A stretch of 64,000 nucleotides of DNA, taken from positions 275,586-339,585 of the forward strand of contig NZ_SMRU01000001.1 in the NCBI RefSeq assembly GCF_004354015.1, written 5' to 3'. The translations under genes and the position numbers were made by a program. The notes beneath the pieces were generated by a model. The model was not told the DNA's origin and did not search any database. It saw only the letters and a program-made list of their open reading frames with translations. Source of the stretch: Arthrobacter terricola. GTDB taxonomy: Bacteria > Actinomycetota > Actinomycetes > Actinomycetales > Micrococcaceae. Shown piece after piece: positions 15,385 through 24,096 of this stretch (position 1 is its first letter; every line of letters begins with the position of its first letter).

Positions 15385-16548
15385 TCAGCCTGAAATGTTC
15401 GAAATGGCCTGCGCAAGGTCGGCAATGAGGTCTTCGACGTCCTCGATGCCGCACGAAAGGCGGATCAAGTTGACCGGTACAGCCAGCTCCGTTCCTTTGA
15501 CGGAAGCATGGGTCATCTCCGAGGGGTAGTTCATGAGCGACTCGATGCCGCCCAGGGACTCGGCCAAGGTGAATACCGTGGTGGACTCGGCTACCTTGCG
15601 GGCCGCTGCTTCGCCTCCTTTGAACTGAACAGAAATCATGCCGCCGAACTTCTTCATCTGCTTCGCTGCGAGCTCGTGGCCGGGGTGGGACGGCAACCCC
15701 GGGTACAGCACAGCTTCCACCTCCGGGCGCCCTTGCAGCCATTCCGCCACGGCTTGGGCGTTCTCGCTGTGCCGGTCCATGCGCACGCCGAGCGTCTTGA
15801 GGCCACGGGTCGTCAGGAAGGCATCCATAGGACCGGACACGGCGCCGACGGCGAACTGCACGAAGCCGATCTTCTCCGCGAGTTCGGCATCCTTGACCAC
15901 GATCGCGCCACCCACAACGTCCGAATGGCCGCCGATGTACTTGGTGGTCGAGTGGACCACGACGTCGGCACCCAGGGCGAGCGGGGTCTGCAAGTAGGGA
16001 GACGCGAAGGTGTTGTCGACGACGAGGAGGGCACCGGCGTCGTGCGCTATTTTGGCGAGCGCCTCGATGTCAGTGATCTTCATCATCGGGTTCGACGGCG
16101 TTTCCACCCAGACGATGCGGGTCTTGTTCTCGTCGACGGCGGCGGAAACCGCCTCAAGGTTGGACATGTCCACTGGGGTGTTGCCGATGCCCCACTCACC
16201 CAGCACGCGGTTGATAAGCCGGTAGGTGCCGCCATACGCGTCGTTACCGAGGACGATGTGGTCCCCGGAGCGCGCGACCGCACGGATCAGCGAGTCCTCC
16301 GCGGCGAGGCCCGAGCTGAAGCTGAAGGCGTGGGTGCCGCCCTCGAGCGCCGCCAACTGCTCCTGCAGCGCATCGCGGGTCGGGTTGCCGCCGCGGCCGT
16401 ATTCGTAGCCGTCGCGCAATCCGCCTATGCCGTCCTGGGCATATGTCGAACTGAAGTGGAGCGGCGGAACCACGGCTCCGGTGCGCGGTTCGAAGGCCTG
16501 GCCGGCGTGGACAGCACGAGTGTTGAATCCTGCATTATTGGTAGACAT
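15385..16548 (-). CDS. metB: cystathionine gamma-synthase / gamma-lyase
   Basis: 387 residues, the standard length for Cys/Met-metabolism PLP enzymes. YGRGGNPTRDALQ, the stacking tyrosine region LGNDAYGGTYRL, VVDNTFASPYLQ and the PLP lysine Lys203 in HSTTKYIGGHSD are all present. Synthase makes cystathionine from an activated homoserine and cysteine; lyase splits cystathionine to cysteine. With cbs directly upstream on the same strand, reverse transsulfuration (methionine to cysteine) is a real alternative to MetB. The pair is separated by 48 bp that contain a triplicated 16-bp repeat, and AGGAG lies before the start. Confidence 0.88.
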   Translation of the reverse strand: MSTNNAGFNTRAVHAGQAFEPRTGAVVPPLHFSSTYAQDGIGGLRDGYEYGRGGNPTRDALQEQLAALEGGTHAFSFSSGLAAEDSLIRAVARSGDHIVLGNDAYGGTYRLINRVLGEWGIGNTPVDMSNLEAVSAAVDENKTRIVWVETPSNPMMKITDIEALAKIAHDAGALLVVDNTFASPYLQTPLALGADVVVHSTTKYIGGHSDVVGGAIVVKDAELAEKIGFVQFAVGAVSGPMDAFLTTRGLKTLGVRMDRHSENAQAVAEWLQGRPEVEAVLYPGLPSHPGHELAAKQMKKFGGMISVQFKGGEAAARKVAESTTVFTLAESLGGIESLMNYPSEMTHASVKGTELAVPVNLIRLSCGIEDVEDLIADLAQAISNISG

Positions 16549-16560
16549 GTGAACTCCTAG

Positions 16561-16608
16561 GTGCTCAGTGGTTCAGGTGCTCAGTGGTTCAAGTGCTCAG
16601 TTGCTCAG
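16561..16608. repeat. three tandem 16-bp repeats between cbs and metB
   Basis: Units GTGCTCAGTGGTTCAG, GTGCTCAGTGGTTCAA and GTGCTCAGTTGCTCAG run head to tail. The third unit overlaps the final codons and stop of cbs, so the spacer looks like repeated copying of the cbs 3' end. Confidence 0.85.
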
Positions 16609-17982
16609 GTAGGCGAGAAGGTCGTGGCGGGTCAGGATTCCCACGGGAGCCCCGACGAATGTCACCATCACGGTGTCGACGTCGGACAGCAGCTCACGCG
16701 CTGCTGAGATGGTTTCCAGGGAGCCGATCACCGGCATCCGTTCCCCCATGTGCTCGGAAATCTTGTCGGTCAGTTTCGCATCGCCGCGGAACAGCTTGCT
16801 GGTCAGGGTGCGCTCATCGACGGCGCCCAGGACTTCGCCCATGACCACCGGCGGTTCCTGCGAGAGGACCGGGATGTGCGAGACGCCGAACTCGTTCATG
16901 ATGTTGATGACGTCGCGGACGGTCTCGTTGGGGTGGATGTGGACGAGGTCCGGCATCTCGCCTGTCTTGGACTTCAGCACCTCCCCTACCGAGGCTTCTT
17001 CGCCACCCGACAGGAATCCGTAGGAGCGCATCCACTTGTCGTTGAAGATCTTCGCCAGGTAGCCGCGGCCGGAGTCCGGCAAAATTACGACGACGACGGC
17101 CTCCTCGCCCAGGTCCTTGGCGACCTCGAGCGCAGCCACCACGGCCATGCCGGAGGAGCCGCCCACCAGGAGGCCTTCCTCGCGGGCCAGGCGACGGGTC
17201 ATCTCGAAGGAGTCGGCGTCGCTCACGGCGATGACGTTGTCCGGCACGGTCTTGTCGTAGTTGGCCGGCCACATGTCCTCGCCGACGCCTTCCACGAAGT
17301 ACGGACGCCCGGTGCCGCCCGAGTACACCGAACCGGCGGGGTCAGCACCGATCACCTTGACCCGGCCGCCGTCGGACTCCGGACGGTTCGCCGAGACCTC
17401 CTTGAGGTAGCGTCCCGTGCCGGTAATCGTTCCGCCGGTGCCTGCGCCGATCACCACATGGGTGACTTTGCCGTCAGTGTCATTCCAGATCTCGGGGCCC
17501 GTGGTTTCGTAATGGCTGCCCGGAGCTGCAGGATTGGAGAACTGGTCCGGCTTGTACGCACCGGGAATCTCGGACACGAGCCGGTCCGAAACGCTGTAGT
17601 AGCTTTGCGGGCTGTCCGGGGCGACCGACGTGGGAGTCACCACCACCTCGGCGCCGTAGGCCTGCAGCACGGCCCGCTTGTCCTCACCCACTTTATCCGG
17701 GACAACGAAGATGCATTTGTAACCCTTTTGCTGGGCGACCAACGCCAACCCAACGCCTGTATTGCCCGACGTCGGTTCAACGATGGTCCCGCCCGGCTTG
17801 AGCTTTCCGTCCCGCTCCGCCTGTTCGATCATCTTGACGGCGATGCGGTCCTTGATCGAACCGCCGGGGTTGACGTATTCGAGCTTCACCAAGACGGTGG
17901 CCTTGATATCGCCGGTTACGTGGTTGAGCTTGATGAGCGGGGTGTGGCCAATGAGGTCCAGGACGGACTGGGCGTACTTCAT
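16597..17982 (-). CDS. cbs: cystathionine beta-synthase
   Basis: 461 residues. The catalytic N-terminal part has the PLP lysine in GGSIKDRIAVKM (about residue 44), the substrate loop TSGNTGVGLALVA and the phosphate-binding GAGTGGTITGTGRYL. The C-terminal ~120 residues contain two CBS (Bateman) domains (TVRDVINIMNEFGVSHIPV, and MPVIGSLETISAARELLSD). It condenses homocysteine with serine to give cystathionine. The family's heme-binding N-terminal extension of animal enzymes is absent, as usual in bacteria. The ATG at 17982 is preferred to an in-frame TTG at 17991; no strong ribosome site is visible. It heads the cbs-metB operon. Confidence 0.92.
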   Translation of the reverse strand: MKYAQSVLDLIGHTPLIKLNHVTGDIKATVLVKLEYVNPGGSIKDRIAVKMIEQAERDGKLKPGGTIVEPTSGNTGVGLALVAQQKGYKCIFVVPDKVGEDKRAVLQAYGAEVVVTPTSVAPDSPQSYYSVSDRLVSEIPGAYKPDQFSNPAAPGSHYETTGPEIWNDTDGKVTHVVIGAGTGGTITGTGRYLKEVSANRPESDGGRVKVIGADPAGSVYSGGTGRPYFVEGVGEDMWPANYDKTVPDNVIAVSDADSFEMTRRLAREEGLLVGGSSGMAVVAALEVAKDLGEEAVVVVILPDSGRGYLAKIFNDKWMRSYGFLSGGEEASVGEVLKSKTGEMPDLVHIHPNETVRDVINIMNEFGVSHIPVLSQEPPVVMGEVLGAVDERTLTSKLFRGDAKLTDKISEHMGERMPVIGSLETISAARELLSDVDTVMVTFVGAPVGILTRHDLLAYLSN

Positions 17983-18050
17983 AGGTACCAAGTTACCGCT
18001 TGGTCGGGAATGCTCCAGTGTGGCGGGCCCTGGAGCTGAGCAGGCTCGTC

Positions 18051-18130
18051 CCGGGGCTCGTTTGCGAGACCGCCGGGGCTTGTTCGCGAGACCGCCGCTA
18101 CAAGCGCCGGAATCTGAAACAAGCCCCGGG
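18051..18130. repeat. family C palindromic repeat with internal 22-bp tandem duplication
   Basis: Two near-identical 22-bp units (18051-18072 and 18073-18094, beginning CCGGGGCTYGTTYGCGAGAC) are followed by a right arm AACAAGCCCCGG (18118-18129) that pairs perfectly with CCGGGGCTTGTT of the second unit. It sits between cbs (start 17982) and the end of the VOC gene (18158). Related sequence occurs at 36983-37132. Confidence 0.75.
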
Positions 18131-18157
18131 ATCTCACCAAAACCCGAGTCCCGCGAC

Positions 18158-18565
18158 TTACTCAGTCGCCGCGGGGTTCCCGGCCGAGGAGTCGGTCTGC
18201 CAGAGGCCCAGGATGTTGCCTTCCGTGTCCTTGAAATAGGCGTAGTAGCCCATGCCCGGAACGGCGTCCTTGCCCTTGACCACTGAACCGCCTGCAGTCT
18301 CGATCTCGCCCAGCGACTTATCGATGTCCTCGACGTCCACCGTAATGATGGGTGTCTTCAGGTCTTCGGATCGCGGGAACAAGGCACCGTTAATGGCACC
18401 CGGCGCGCTCGGCATGCCAGTCTGCGGGTCTGACGGCGTGGTGATGGCAATCGTGTAGTCCATCCCCTGCATTGGATTGAGCATCCAGCCGAAGGCACCC
18501 TGGTAGAAAGTGTTGGCCCGGTCCTTGTTGTCCGCGGGGATTTCAAAATGCACTACGCCAGCCAT
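18158..18565 (-). CDS. VOC-family (glyoxalase-like) protein
   Basis: 135 residues, typical for a single-unit VOC protein with two beta-alpha-beta-beta-beta repeats. It begins VVHFEIPADNKDRANTFYQGAFGW and ends with the KDTEGNILGLWQ motif seen in many VOC proteins. The metal-site pattern (His in the first strand and Glu/Gln positions) is only partly matched, so substrate and metal are unknown. The ATG at 18565 has AGGAG about 9 nt upstream; a longer frame to 18712 would run into the divergent glycosylase promoter. Confidence 0.8.
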   Translation of the reverse strand: MAGVVHFEIPADNKDRANTFYQGAFGWMLNPMQGMDYTIAITTPSDPQTGMPSAPGAINGALFPRSEDLKTPIITVDVEDIDKSLGEIETAGGSVVKGKDAVPGMGYYAYFKDTEGNILGLWQTDSSAGNPAATE

Positions 18566-18704
18566 TATTTTCTCCTGCGATTGTCTTGGAAGGCGCGGAC
18601 GCCCCGCGCCACACGTGGAGTCTAGTCCCGGGGATTTGGCGGCGTAAGGGGTGTCGACGGCATCGGTTTCGGAAGATGTCGGAGGTGCGTGCGACGATGA
18701 ATGA

Positions 18705-19685
18705 ATGACCATCGCCGATGCCCCGCCCGCTGCAGCCGCGGCAGCAGACGCATCCCTGCGTTGGTACCCCGGAGGCTCCTTCGACCTTCACCAGACCCTT
18801 GGAATCCTCATGCGCGGCAATGGAGATCCCTCCTTCGCCGCATGGCAGGACGGCCTGTGGATGGCGTTCAATACCCCGGACGGTCCGGCAACCCTGCGGC
18901 TCACAGCCGCCGGGATCGGCAGAGAAACCTTCGTCGATGCCCAAACCTGGGGGCCGGGCGCCGGCTCGGCGATTGCATCCGTTCCGGCGTTGTTGGGCGG
19001 CCGCGACGATTGGTCCGGCTTTGATGAACCGGCCTTCCATGCCACGCTTCCGCGCATGGTCCGGGAAGCCCGACGCCGGAACCTCGCTGTGCGCCTGCCT
19101 TCCACCGGGCGCGTGGTTGATTCGCTGGTGCCGACGATCCTTGAGCAAAAAGTCACCACCATCGAGGCCCGCCGTGGTTACCGCTACCTGGTGTACCGCT
19201 ACGGCACCGCAGCTCCCAGCGCCGGCCGCCTCTCGCCGTCGGGCCTTCTCGTTGCTCCGTCTCCGGACCGGTGGCTCGCGGTTCCTTCGTGGGAGTGGCA
19301 CAAGGCCGGCGTAGGACCCCAGCGTTCGGCCACAGTCATGCGGGCGCTGCGATCCGCCGTCGCGCTCGAACGGCTCGCCACGCTGGATGCTGCGGAGGCC
19401 GGCACCAAGATGCAAACCATTCCGGGCATCGGAGTGTGGACCGCCGCCGAAGTGGTCCAGCGAACGCACGGGTGCCCTGATTCGATCGCTGTGGGCGACT
19501 ACCACCTGGCCTCCTACGTGGGCTATGCGCTCACGGGCAGCAAGACCGACGACGCCGGAATGATCAAGCTCCTTGAACCCTGGCGCGGCCACAGGCAACG
19601 GGTGGTCCGCATGCTCGGCCTCAGCGGATTCCGCAAGCCCATGTTCGGCCCGCGCATAACCATCCAAGACCACCGGGGCCACTGA
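18705..19685 (+). CDS. DNA-3-methyladenine glycosylase II (AlkA-type HhH-GPD)
   Basis: 326 residues. The helix-hairpin-helix with IPGIGVWTAAEVV is followed by the catalytic aspartate in AVGDYHLASYVG, the standard HhH-GPD arrangement for glycosylases that cut alkylated purines from DNA in base-excision repair. The C-terminal RQRVVRMLGL segment also fits AlkA. Family members are 200-330 residues, so this is complete. The ATG at 18705 lies in a cluster of overlapping ATGs (atgaatgaatg) with no strong ribosome site, so the start is uncertain by a few codons. A family A hairpin lies 10 bp past the stop. Confidence 0.85.
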   Translation: MTIADAPPAAAAAADASLRWYPGGSFDLHQTLGILMRGNGDPSFAAWQDGLWMAFNTPDGPATLRLTAAGIGRETFVDAQTWGPGAGSAIASVPALLGGRDDWSGFDEPAFHATLPRMVREARRRNLAVRLPSTGRVVDSLVPTILEQKVTTIEARRGYRYLVYRYGTAAPSAGRLSPSGLLVAPSPDRWLAVPSWEWHKAGVGPQRSATVMRALRSAVALERLATLDAAEAGTKMQTIPGIGVWTAAEVVQRTHGCPDSIAVGDYHLASYVGYALTGSKTDDAGMIKLLEPWRGHRQRVVRMLGLSGFRKPMFGPRITIQDHRGH

Positions 19686-19695
19686 TCGCCGCCCC

Positions 19696-19760
19696 CCAAC
19701 GCGGGGTCACTTAGGGCCCATGTTGCTACCCGAGATGGGCCGTAAGTGACCGCGCGTTGG
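19696..19760. repeat. family A palindromic repeat, copy A1
   Basis: 65 nt with 26-nt arms of the type CCAACGCGGGGTCACTTA..., two mismatches between arms, and a 13-nt loop (GTTGCTACCCGAG). It fills the gap between the convergent glycosylase gene (stop 19685) and the DUF559-like gene, ending 1 nt from the latter's stop codon at 19762. Confidence 0.85.
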
Positions 19761-19761
19761 C

Positions 19762-20682
19762 TTAGACGGAGCGGAGTTTCGCCCGCTTGATCCGGAGGAT
19801 GAGGCCAGCAAAACCTTCGGCTAGATCATGGGCATTGGCTTTGAAGTAGGACCAACCGGTGCTCGTGAAAGCCTCGTCCCTCCGGTTGTCCCGGGTCTGC
19901 TGTTCCCGCGTGAGATGCGGAGCGCCGTCGTACTGTACGGCGATCCGGAACCGTCGGTATCCCAGGTCTGCGGATGGCGACCACAGATCGTCCGGATCGA
20001 GGCGGAGCTGCAATTCCGGCTCAGGAAGCCCTGCATCCAATAAGGCGAGCCGCAGGAATGTCTCCGGAAATGAGTCGGCGCCAACCCGCATATCTTCGAG
20101 GGCAAGCCGGGCTTTCTCGACGCCTTTCATGTTCGGATGCTGCCGGATGAGAAGGCGCAGCCCTTCCTTGTCCGCGTAGGGCTCCGTCCTTCCCTCCAAG
20201 GCCGGCCGAGGCATGCGGATCAACTGGTCGCCCATGGCAATGACGTACCGCAGGGGCAGTTGCTGTGCCAGGTCAAGCCAGGTTCTCGGCGGAGAGGACA
20301 TCCGTATTCCGTCTATTTCCGTGACTTCGCCTGCGAGGACACGCACTCGGTGTCCCGTCACTCCCCTCCGACGGACTCGGGGAAGCTCGTAGGGCTTACT
20401 GAGATGGACGGCCTCATCATCACCCATCCACGGAGGCAAGCCGAGCCGGGTCAGCACCGCAGCGCTCTCGTGGGATACCCACGCTCCCGGAGTTGCCGCC
20501 AAAAGGACGCGTGCCCGTTCGGCAAGCACAAACTCACGACCAGCGGGCAAATGAATCAGCCGGCCGCCGTCGGACACGTCCCTGGCCCGGAGCCGCTTCG
20601 GAGCGACGCCAAGCACACGGGATTCATAGACCGTGAAAGGACGGCTGACGAGCTCCTTTGGCAGGGGACGTATGCGGACCAT
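19762..20682 (-). CDS. DUF559/Vsr-like endonuclease-domain protein of unknown function
   Basis: 306 residues from the ATG at 20682. The N-terminal ~100 residues resemble the winged-helix-like part of AbiEi-like or DUF559 proteins (AGEVTEIDGIRMSSPPRTWL follows). The C-terminal ~110 residues match the DUF559/very-short-patch-repair-like fold: PETFLRLALLDAG, then DLGYRRFRIAVQYDG and a His after it. The usual acidic residue in the ExDG strand is Gln here, which could weaken a nuclease. Such genes are frequent and poorly understood in Arthrobacter-like genomes. A longer frame to 20742 (TTG) is possible. The gene is bracketed by two family A repeats in the same orientation. Confidence 0.65.
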   Translation of the reverse strand: MVRIRPLPKELVSRPFTVYESRVLGVAPKRLRARDVSDGGRLIHLPAGREFVLAERARVLLAATPGAWVSHESAAVLTRLGLPPWMGDDEAVHLSKPYELPRVRRRGVTGHRVRVLAGEVTEIDGIRMSSPPRTWLDLAQQLPLRYVIAMGDQLIRMPRPALEGRTEPYADKEGLRLLIRQHPNMKGVEKARLALEDMRVGADSFPETFLRLALLDAGLPEPELQLRLDPDDLWSPSADLGYRRFRIAVQYDGAPHLTREQQTRDNRRDEAFTSTGWSYFKANAHDLAEGFAGLILRIKRAKLRSV

Positions 20683-20746
20683 GCGATCCAGTTTGTCTGC
20701 AAACGGAACCGAGCGAGGAGTTATCCACAGGCACCCTTGCAATCAG

Positions 20747-20811
20747 CCAACGCGGGGTCACTTACGGCCCATGTTGCTGCCCCGAATGGGCCGTAAGTGA
20801 CCCCGCGTTGG
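20747..20811. repeat. family A palindromic repeat, copy A2
   Basis: 65 nt, perfect 26-bp arms (CCAACGCGGGGTCACTTACG... / ...GTAAGTGACCCCGCGTTGG) and a 13-nt loop (GTTGCTGCCCCGA). It ends 1 nt from the stop codon of the acyl-CoA ligase at 20813. Confidence 0.92.
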
Positions 20812-20812
20812 G

Positions 20813-22486
20813 CTAGAGGCCGAGACGTGCCACGGCCTCTTCCCGCATGTCGATCTTCCGCACTTTGCCGGACACAGTCATGGGGAAGGAATCCCGGATA
20901 TCGACGTAGCGCGGAATTTTGTAGTGGGCCAGCTTGCCCCGGCAGAACTCCTGCAATCCGGCAAGGTCCAACTCCGCCCCCGGTTTGAGGATGATGCACG
21001 CCATCAATTCCTCGCCGTACTTGGGATCCGGAACACCGATGACCTGCACGTCCTGGACCGCGGGATGCCGGTACAGGAATTCCTCGATTTCACGCGGATA
21101 GATGTTCTCGCCACCACGGATGACCATGTCCTTCATACGGCCTTCAATCACGATGAAGCCCTCGGAGTCCATTCGCGCGAGGTCGCCAGTGTGCATCCAG
21201 CCCTCGTCATCGATGGCTTCCGCCGTCTTTTCGGGCTGGTTCCAATAGCCGGCCATCACCGCATAGCCACGCGTACACAGCTCCCCGATCACGCCTCGCT
21301 CCACAGTTTCGTCAGTGACCGGGTCCACCACCTTGGACTCGAGCCGCGGCATAGTCCGCCCGACCGTGGTGGTCCGCTGTTCAAGGGTGTCTGAGGCGAG
21401 GGTCATCGTGGAGACGGGCGAGGTCTCCGTCATGCCGTAGCAAATGGCGACGTCGCGCATGTTCATCTCAGCGATGACCCGCTCCATGACCTCGATGGGG
21501 CACAGCGAACCAGCCATCACACCGGTTCGCAATGTCGAGAGGTCATAGGATGCGAAGTCTGCGAGGGCCAGTTCGGCGATGAACATCGTGGGCACGCCAT
21601 ACAGGGACGTCCCGCCGAAATCCTGGACGGCTTCGAGGGCCGAGGCCGGCGTGAATCCGCGGCCTGGGATGATCGTGGCCGCGCCGAAGCTCAGGGCGTT
21701 CAGGTTCCCGATCACCATGCCGAAGCAGTGGTAGAAGGGCACCGGGAGGACCACGCGGTCGCGTTCCGTATAGCCCAGCAGCTTTCCGATCTGGTTGCCG
21801 TTGTTGAGGATGTTGTGGTGCGTGAGCGTCGCGCCCTTGGGAAAGCCCGTGGTGCCGGAGGTGTACTGCAGGTTGATGGGGTCGTACGGGTCCAGTTCCG
21901 CCATGCGCGCCTTCAGCGCCAAGGGCCCGACGTCGTCCGCTCGCTTGAGCAGCTCCGCGAATGTCAGCTCTGCGTCGCTTTGCGGCTCACCGGCGTCGAG
22001 GATGTCCAGTCTTCCATCCGGGAGGAAGACCAATTCCCTCAACGCGTGACAATCGGCCAAGGCTTCCCTGGCCATCGACACGTAATCGCTGTTCTTGTCC
22101 GACGGCGCGGCCACAAGCATGCGCATGCCGTTCTGCCGGACCACGAATTCGAGCTCATGGCTCCGGTAAGCCGGGTTGACGTTGACCAGGATCGCGCCGA
22201 CCTTTGCCGTGGCGTACTGCATGATGGTCCATTCGGCGCAGTTAGGGCTCCAGATTCCCACCCTGTCGCCTTTGGCGACGCCCAGGGCGAGTAAGGCACG
22301 GGCGAGGCGGTCGACGTCGTCGTTCAGTTTTTCGTAGCTCCAGCGGCGGGCTTCCCCACCCGGCACCGGGGCCGCTTCGATCAGCGCGTCCCTCAGCGGG
22401 AACCGCGCGGCGACGCGTTCGAAGTTGGCGCCAATGGTCTCTTCAAGCAGCGGAACGTCGGCGTCCCCGGCTGTGTAGGAAAGCAT
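20813..22486 (-). CDS. AMP-binding acyl-CoA synthetase (FadD-like)
   Basis: 557 residues. The AMP-binding signature YTSGTTGFPKGATLTHHN, the FYHCFGMVIGNL segment, GMTETSP and the hinge DLARMDSEGFIVIEGRMKDM are intact, followed by the C-terminal lysine in MTVSGKVRKIDM. This is a complete ANL-family ligase that activates a fatty or other carboxylic acid to its CoA thioester using ATP. Chain-length preference cannot be read. It is monocistronic, with no clear ribosome site at the ATG (22486). Confidence 0.88.
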   Translation of the reverse strand: MLSYTAGDADVPLLEETIGANFERVAARFPLRDALIEAAPVPGGEARRWSYEKLNDDVDRLARALLALGVAKGDRVGIWSPNCAEWTIMQYATAKVGAILVNVNPAYRSHELEFVVRQNGMRMLVAAPSDKNSDYVSMAREALADCHALRELVFLPDGRLDILDAGEPQSDAELTFAELLKRADDVGPLALKARMAELDPYDPINLQYTSGTTGFPKGATLTHHNILNNGNQIGKLLGYTERDRVVLPVPFYHCFGMVIGNLNALSFGAATIIPGRGFTPASALEAVQDFGGTSLYGVPTMFIAELALADFASYDLSTLRTGVMAGSLCPIEVMERVIAEMNMRDVAICYGMTETSPVSTMTLASDTLEQRTTTVGRTMPRLESKVVDPVTDETVERGVIGELCTRGYAVMAGYWNQPEKTAEAIDDEGWMHTGDLARMDSEGFIVIEGRMKDMVIRGGENIYPREIEEFLYRHPAVQDVQVIGVPDPKYGEELMACIILKPGAELDLAGLQEFCRGKLAHYKIPRYVDIRDSFPMTVSGKVRKIDMREEAVARLGL

Positions 22487-22588
22487 GAACGCACGTTACC
22501 GCCTGAGCATGTCCAAGAGAAGGCCCTTGCTAGGAAGTCCTACAAAATATTTTCAGGGGCCCCAAACCAAACCGGTAAGGTGAAATCC

Positions 22589-22867
22589 ATGAGTGCACCC
22601 ATCGACCTGCAGGCCACGTTCATCCCCAACGACGGCGAGTTCTTCCGCGTCAAGCTCGCCCTTGAAATCGCGATCGACGAAGTGGTGAACGAACCCGGCT
22701 GCATCCGCTACGAGCTCACGGAAGCGAATGAGGACAAGCTGGTCCTCACCGAGCAGTGGGAGTCCGAAGAGCTCCTCGACAAGCACTCAAAGGGCATCGC
22801 GGTCCAGGACCTCAACGAGTCCCTCAGCGCACTCCTGGCCGAGCCGGTCAAGGTGGAGCGTATCTAG
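22589..22867 (+). CDS. antibiotic-biosynthesis-monooxygenase (ABM) domain protein
   Basis: 92 residues, one ABM ferredoxin-like unit: LQATFIPNDGEFFRVKL, then EPGCIRYELTEA and LTEQWESEELLDKHS. Such small cofactor-free dimers act as quinol monooxygenases (YgiN-like) or heme-related enzymes; here the His in LDKHSKG is at the usual place. The ATG at 22589 has AAGGTG 7 nt ahead; an in-frame GTG at 22580 is the alternative. A strong terminator follows. Confidence 0.83.
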   Translation: MSAPIDLQATFIPNDGEFFRVKLALEIAIDEVVNEPGCIRYELTEANEDKLVLTEQWESEELLDKHSKGIAVQDLNESLSALLAEPVKVERI

Positions 22868-22879
22868 GCAGCCTTAAAC

Positions 22880-22923
22880 AGAATCGCCTGCCCCGCCAAA
22901 CGGGGACAGGCGATTCTTTCGTT
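22880..22923. terminator. bidirectional intrinsic terminator
   Basis: AGAATCGCCTG-CCCCG...CGGGG-CAGGCGATTCT is a 16-bp stem with one extra base, followed by TTTCGTTT. It lies between the convergent ABM and thioredoxin genes. Confidence 0.88.
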
Positions 22924-22939
22924 TAAGGGAACGTCCGCG

Positions 22940-23311
22940 CTAGGAGTTTTCCGCGCGCTGCTTCGCGACGTGCGCGTGGACTTCAGCCATGTCCAGGCCC
23001 TTGACTGCTTCGATGACCTGCTCCAACTGCGGGCCGTTCAGGGCGCCGGGCTGCGAGAAGACCAGGACCTTTTCGCGGAAGGCCATCAGCGTCGGGATGG
23101 AGGAAATCCCGGCCTCAGCCGCAAGCTGCTGCTCGGCTTCGGTGTCCACCTTGGCGAAAAAGACATCCTCATGTTTCTCGGATGCAGCCTGGTACGTCGG
23201 CGCAAATTGCCTGCACGGGCCGCACCACGCCGCCCAGAAATCCACCAGGACAATGTCATTGCCTTCGATGGTCGATGCGAACTGTTCGCCAGTGATGTCA
23301 ACTGTAGCCAT
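22940..23311 (-). CDS. trxA: thioredoxin
   Basis: 123 residues with the active site WAAWCGPCRQF (Cys30, Cys33), cis-proline IPTLMAF and a usual thioredoxin length plus ~15 extra C-terminal residues. It reduces protein disulfides in the cytoplasm using thioredoxin reductase, which is not in this window. GGTGGA precedes the ATG. It is monocistronic and shares a terminator with the ABM gene. Confidence 0.93.
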   Translation of the reverse strand: MATVDITGEQFASTIEGNDIVLVDFWAAWCGPCRQFAPTYQAASEKHEDVFFAKVDTEAEQQLAAEAGISSIPTLMAFREKVLVFSQPGALNGPQLEQVIEAVKGLDMAEVHAHVAKQRAENS

Positions 23312-23410
23312 GTTTCCACCGTACGCGAGGATGCCCGCTAAGTCGCCCTTGTTCGCTACCCGGCTAATCGGGAATAAAGCACGACGACGGCGGTGCGGCC
23401 GGCGCGGCTG

Positions 23411-23965
23411 TCAGCGCCAGAGATGCGGGGCCGGCTTGCGCGAGCCCGGAAGCGCGTTGTTTTCACGCCATTCGTGGATCCACTCAGGGAGTTCAAGGCC
23501 GGCCGGAGGTGCGCCGAATTCCGCCAGGATGGTTTCCTGGCTTACCGGACGGCCGTTGGCCACAAGCCTCGTCGCAATATGTGCGCGGGCGTAGATTTCG
23601 CCGTCCACCACCATGCGTTGTTCAAAATAAATGGCCTTGGAATCAAGCCCGATAATCCGCGACTCAATCGTGTAGCGCTGCCAGAGTCGCAATGACTTCC
23701 GGAAAGCGATGGTCTCCCCCGCGGCTACTGGCGTCCAGCCCCGTCGACGCATCTTTTGCCAGATCCCAGCCCGAACCATGAGGTCGAAGCGGCCCAGATC
23801 CATGAGCGAAAAATACATTCCATTATTGACGTGCATGGCAATGTCAATGTCCGTTGGCAGGGCCCGCATTGGGAGGGACGACGTGTCCCAAACGCTGAGC
23901 CGGCTTCGCTTGGAGGAAGTGAACAGGAGCAACAGGGTACGCAGCAGCAGGTGCATTCCAGTCAT
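23411..23965 (-). CDS. hotdog-fold acyl-CoA thioesterase-like protein
   Basis: 184 residues. The 4-hydroxybenzoyl-CoA-thioesterase-like core is shown by DIDIAMHVNNGMYFSLMDLGR, with Asp in the position used by that family and the long helix with F..LMD. The later IGLDSKAIYFEQRMVVDG strand fits the fold. A Leu/Arg-rich N-terminus (MHLLLRTLLLLFTSS) could be a membrane-associating helix, as in eukaryotic THEM6-like relatives. The in-frame ATGs at 23965 and 23956 are both possible starts. Confidence 0.8.
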   Translation of the reverse strand: MTGMHLLLRTLLLLFTSSKRSRLSVWDTSSLPMRALPTDIDIAMHVNNGMYFSLMDLGRFDLMVRAGIWQKMRRRGWTPVAAGETIAFRKSLRLWQRYTIESRIIGLDSKAIYFEQRMVVDGEIYARAHIATRLVANGRPVSQETILAEFGAPPAGLELPEWIHEWRENNALPGSRKPAPHLWR

Positions 23966-24096
23966 GTTACCCGTGGGTAATAAATGGGGAAAGCTTTTGT
24001 TTTGTGTGTCACTTCATGGCATGTCGTTTACCGTCGGTTCACATGCCGCAGGCAGAATGTCTGGAAATAAAAAGCAAGAAGCACCAAGGAGATCCC

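Noticed and set aside
17983..18157. SAM-responsive riboswitch ahead of cbs-metB
   Set aside because: The region is occupied by a family C repeat and no SAM-riboswitch core was found.
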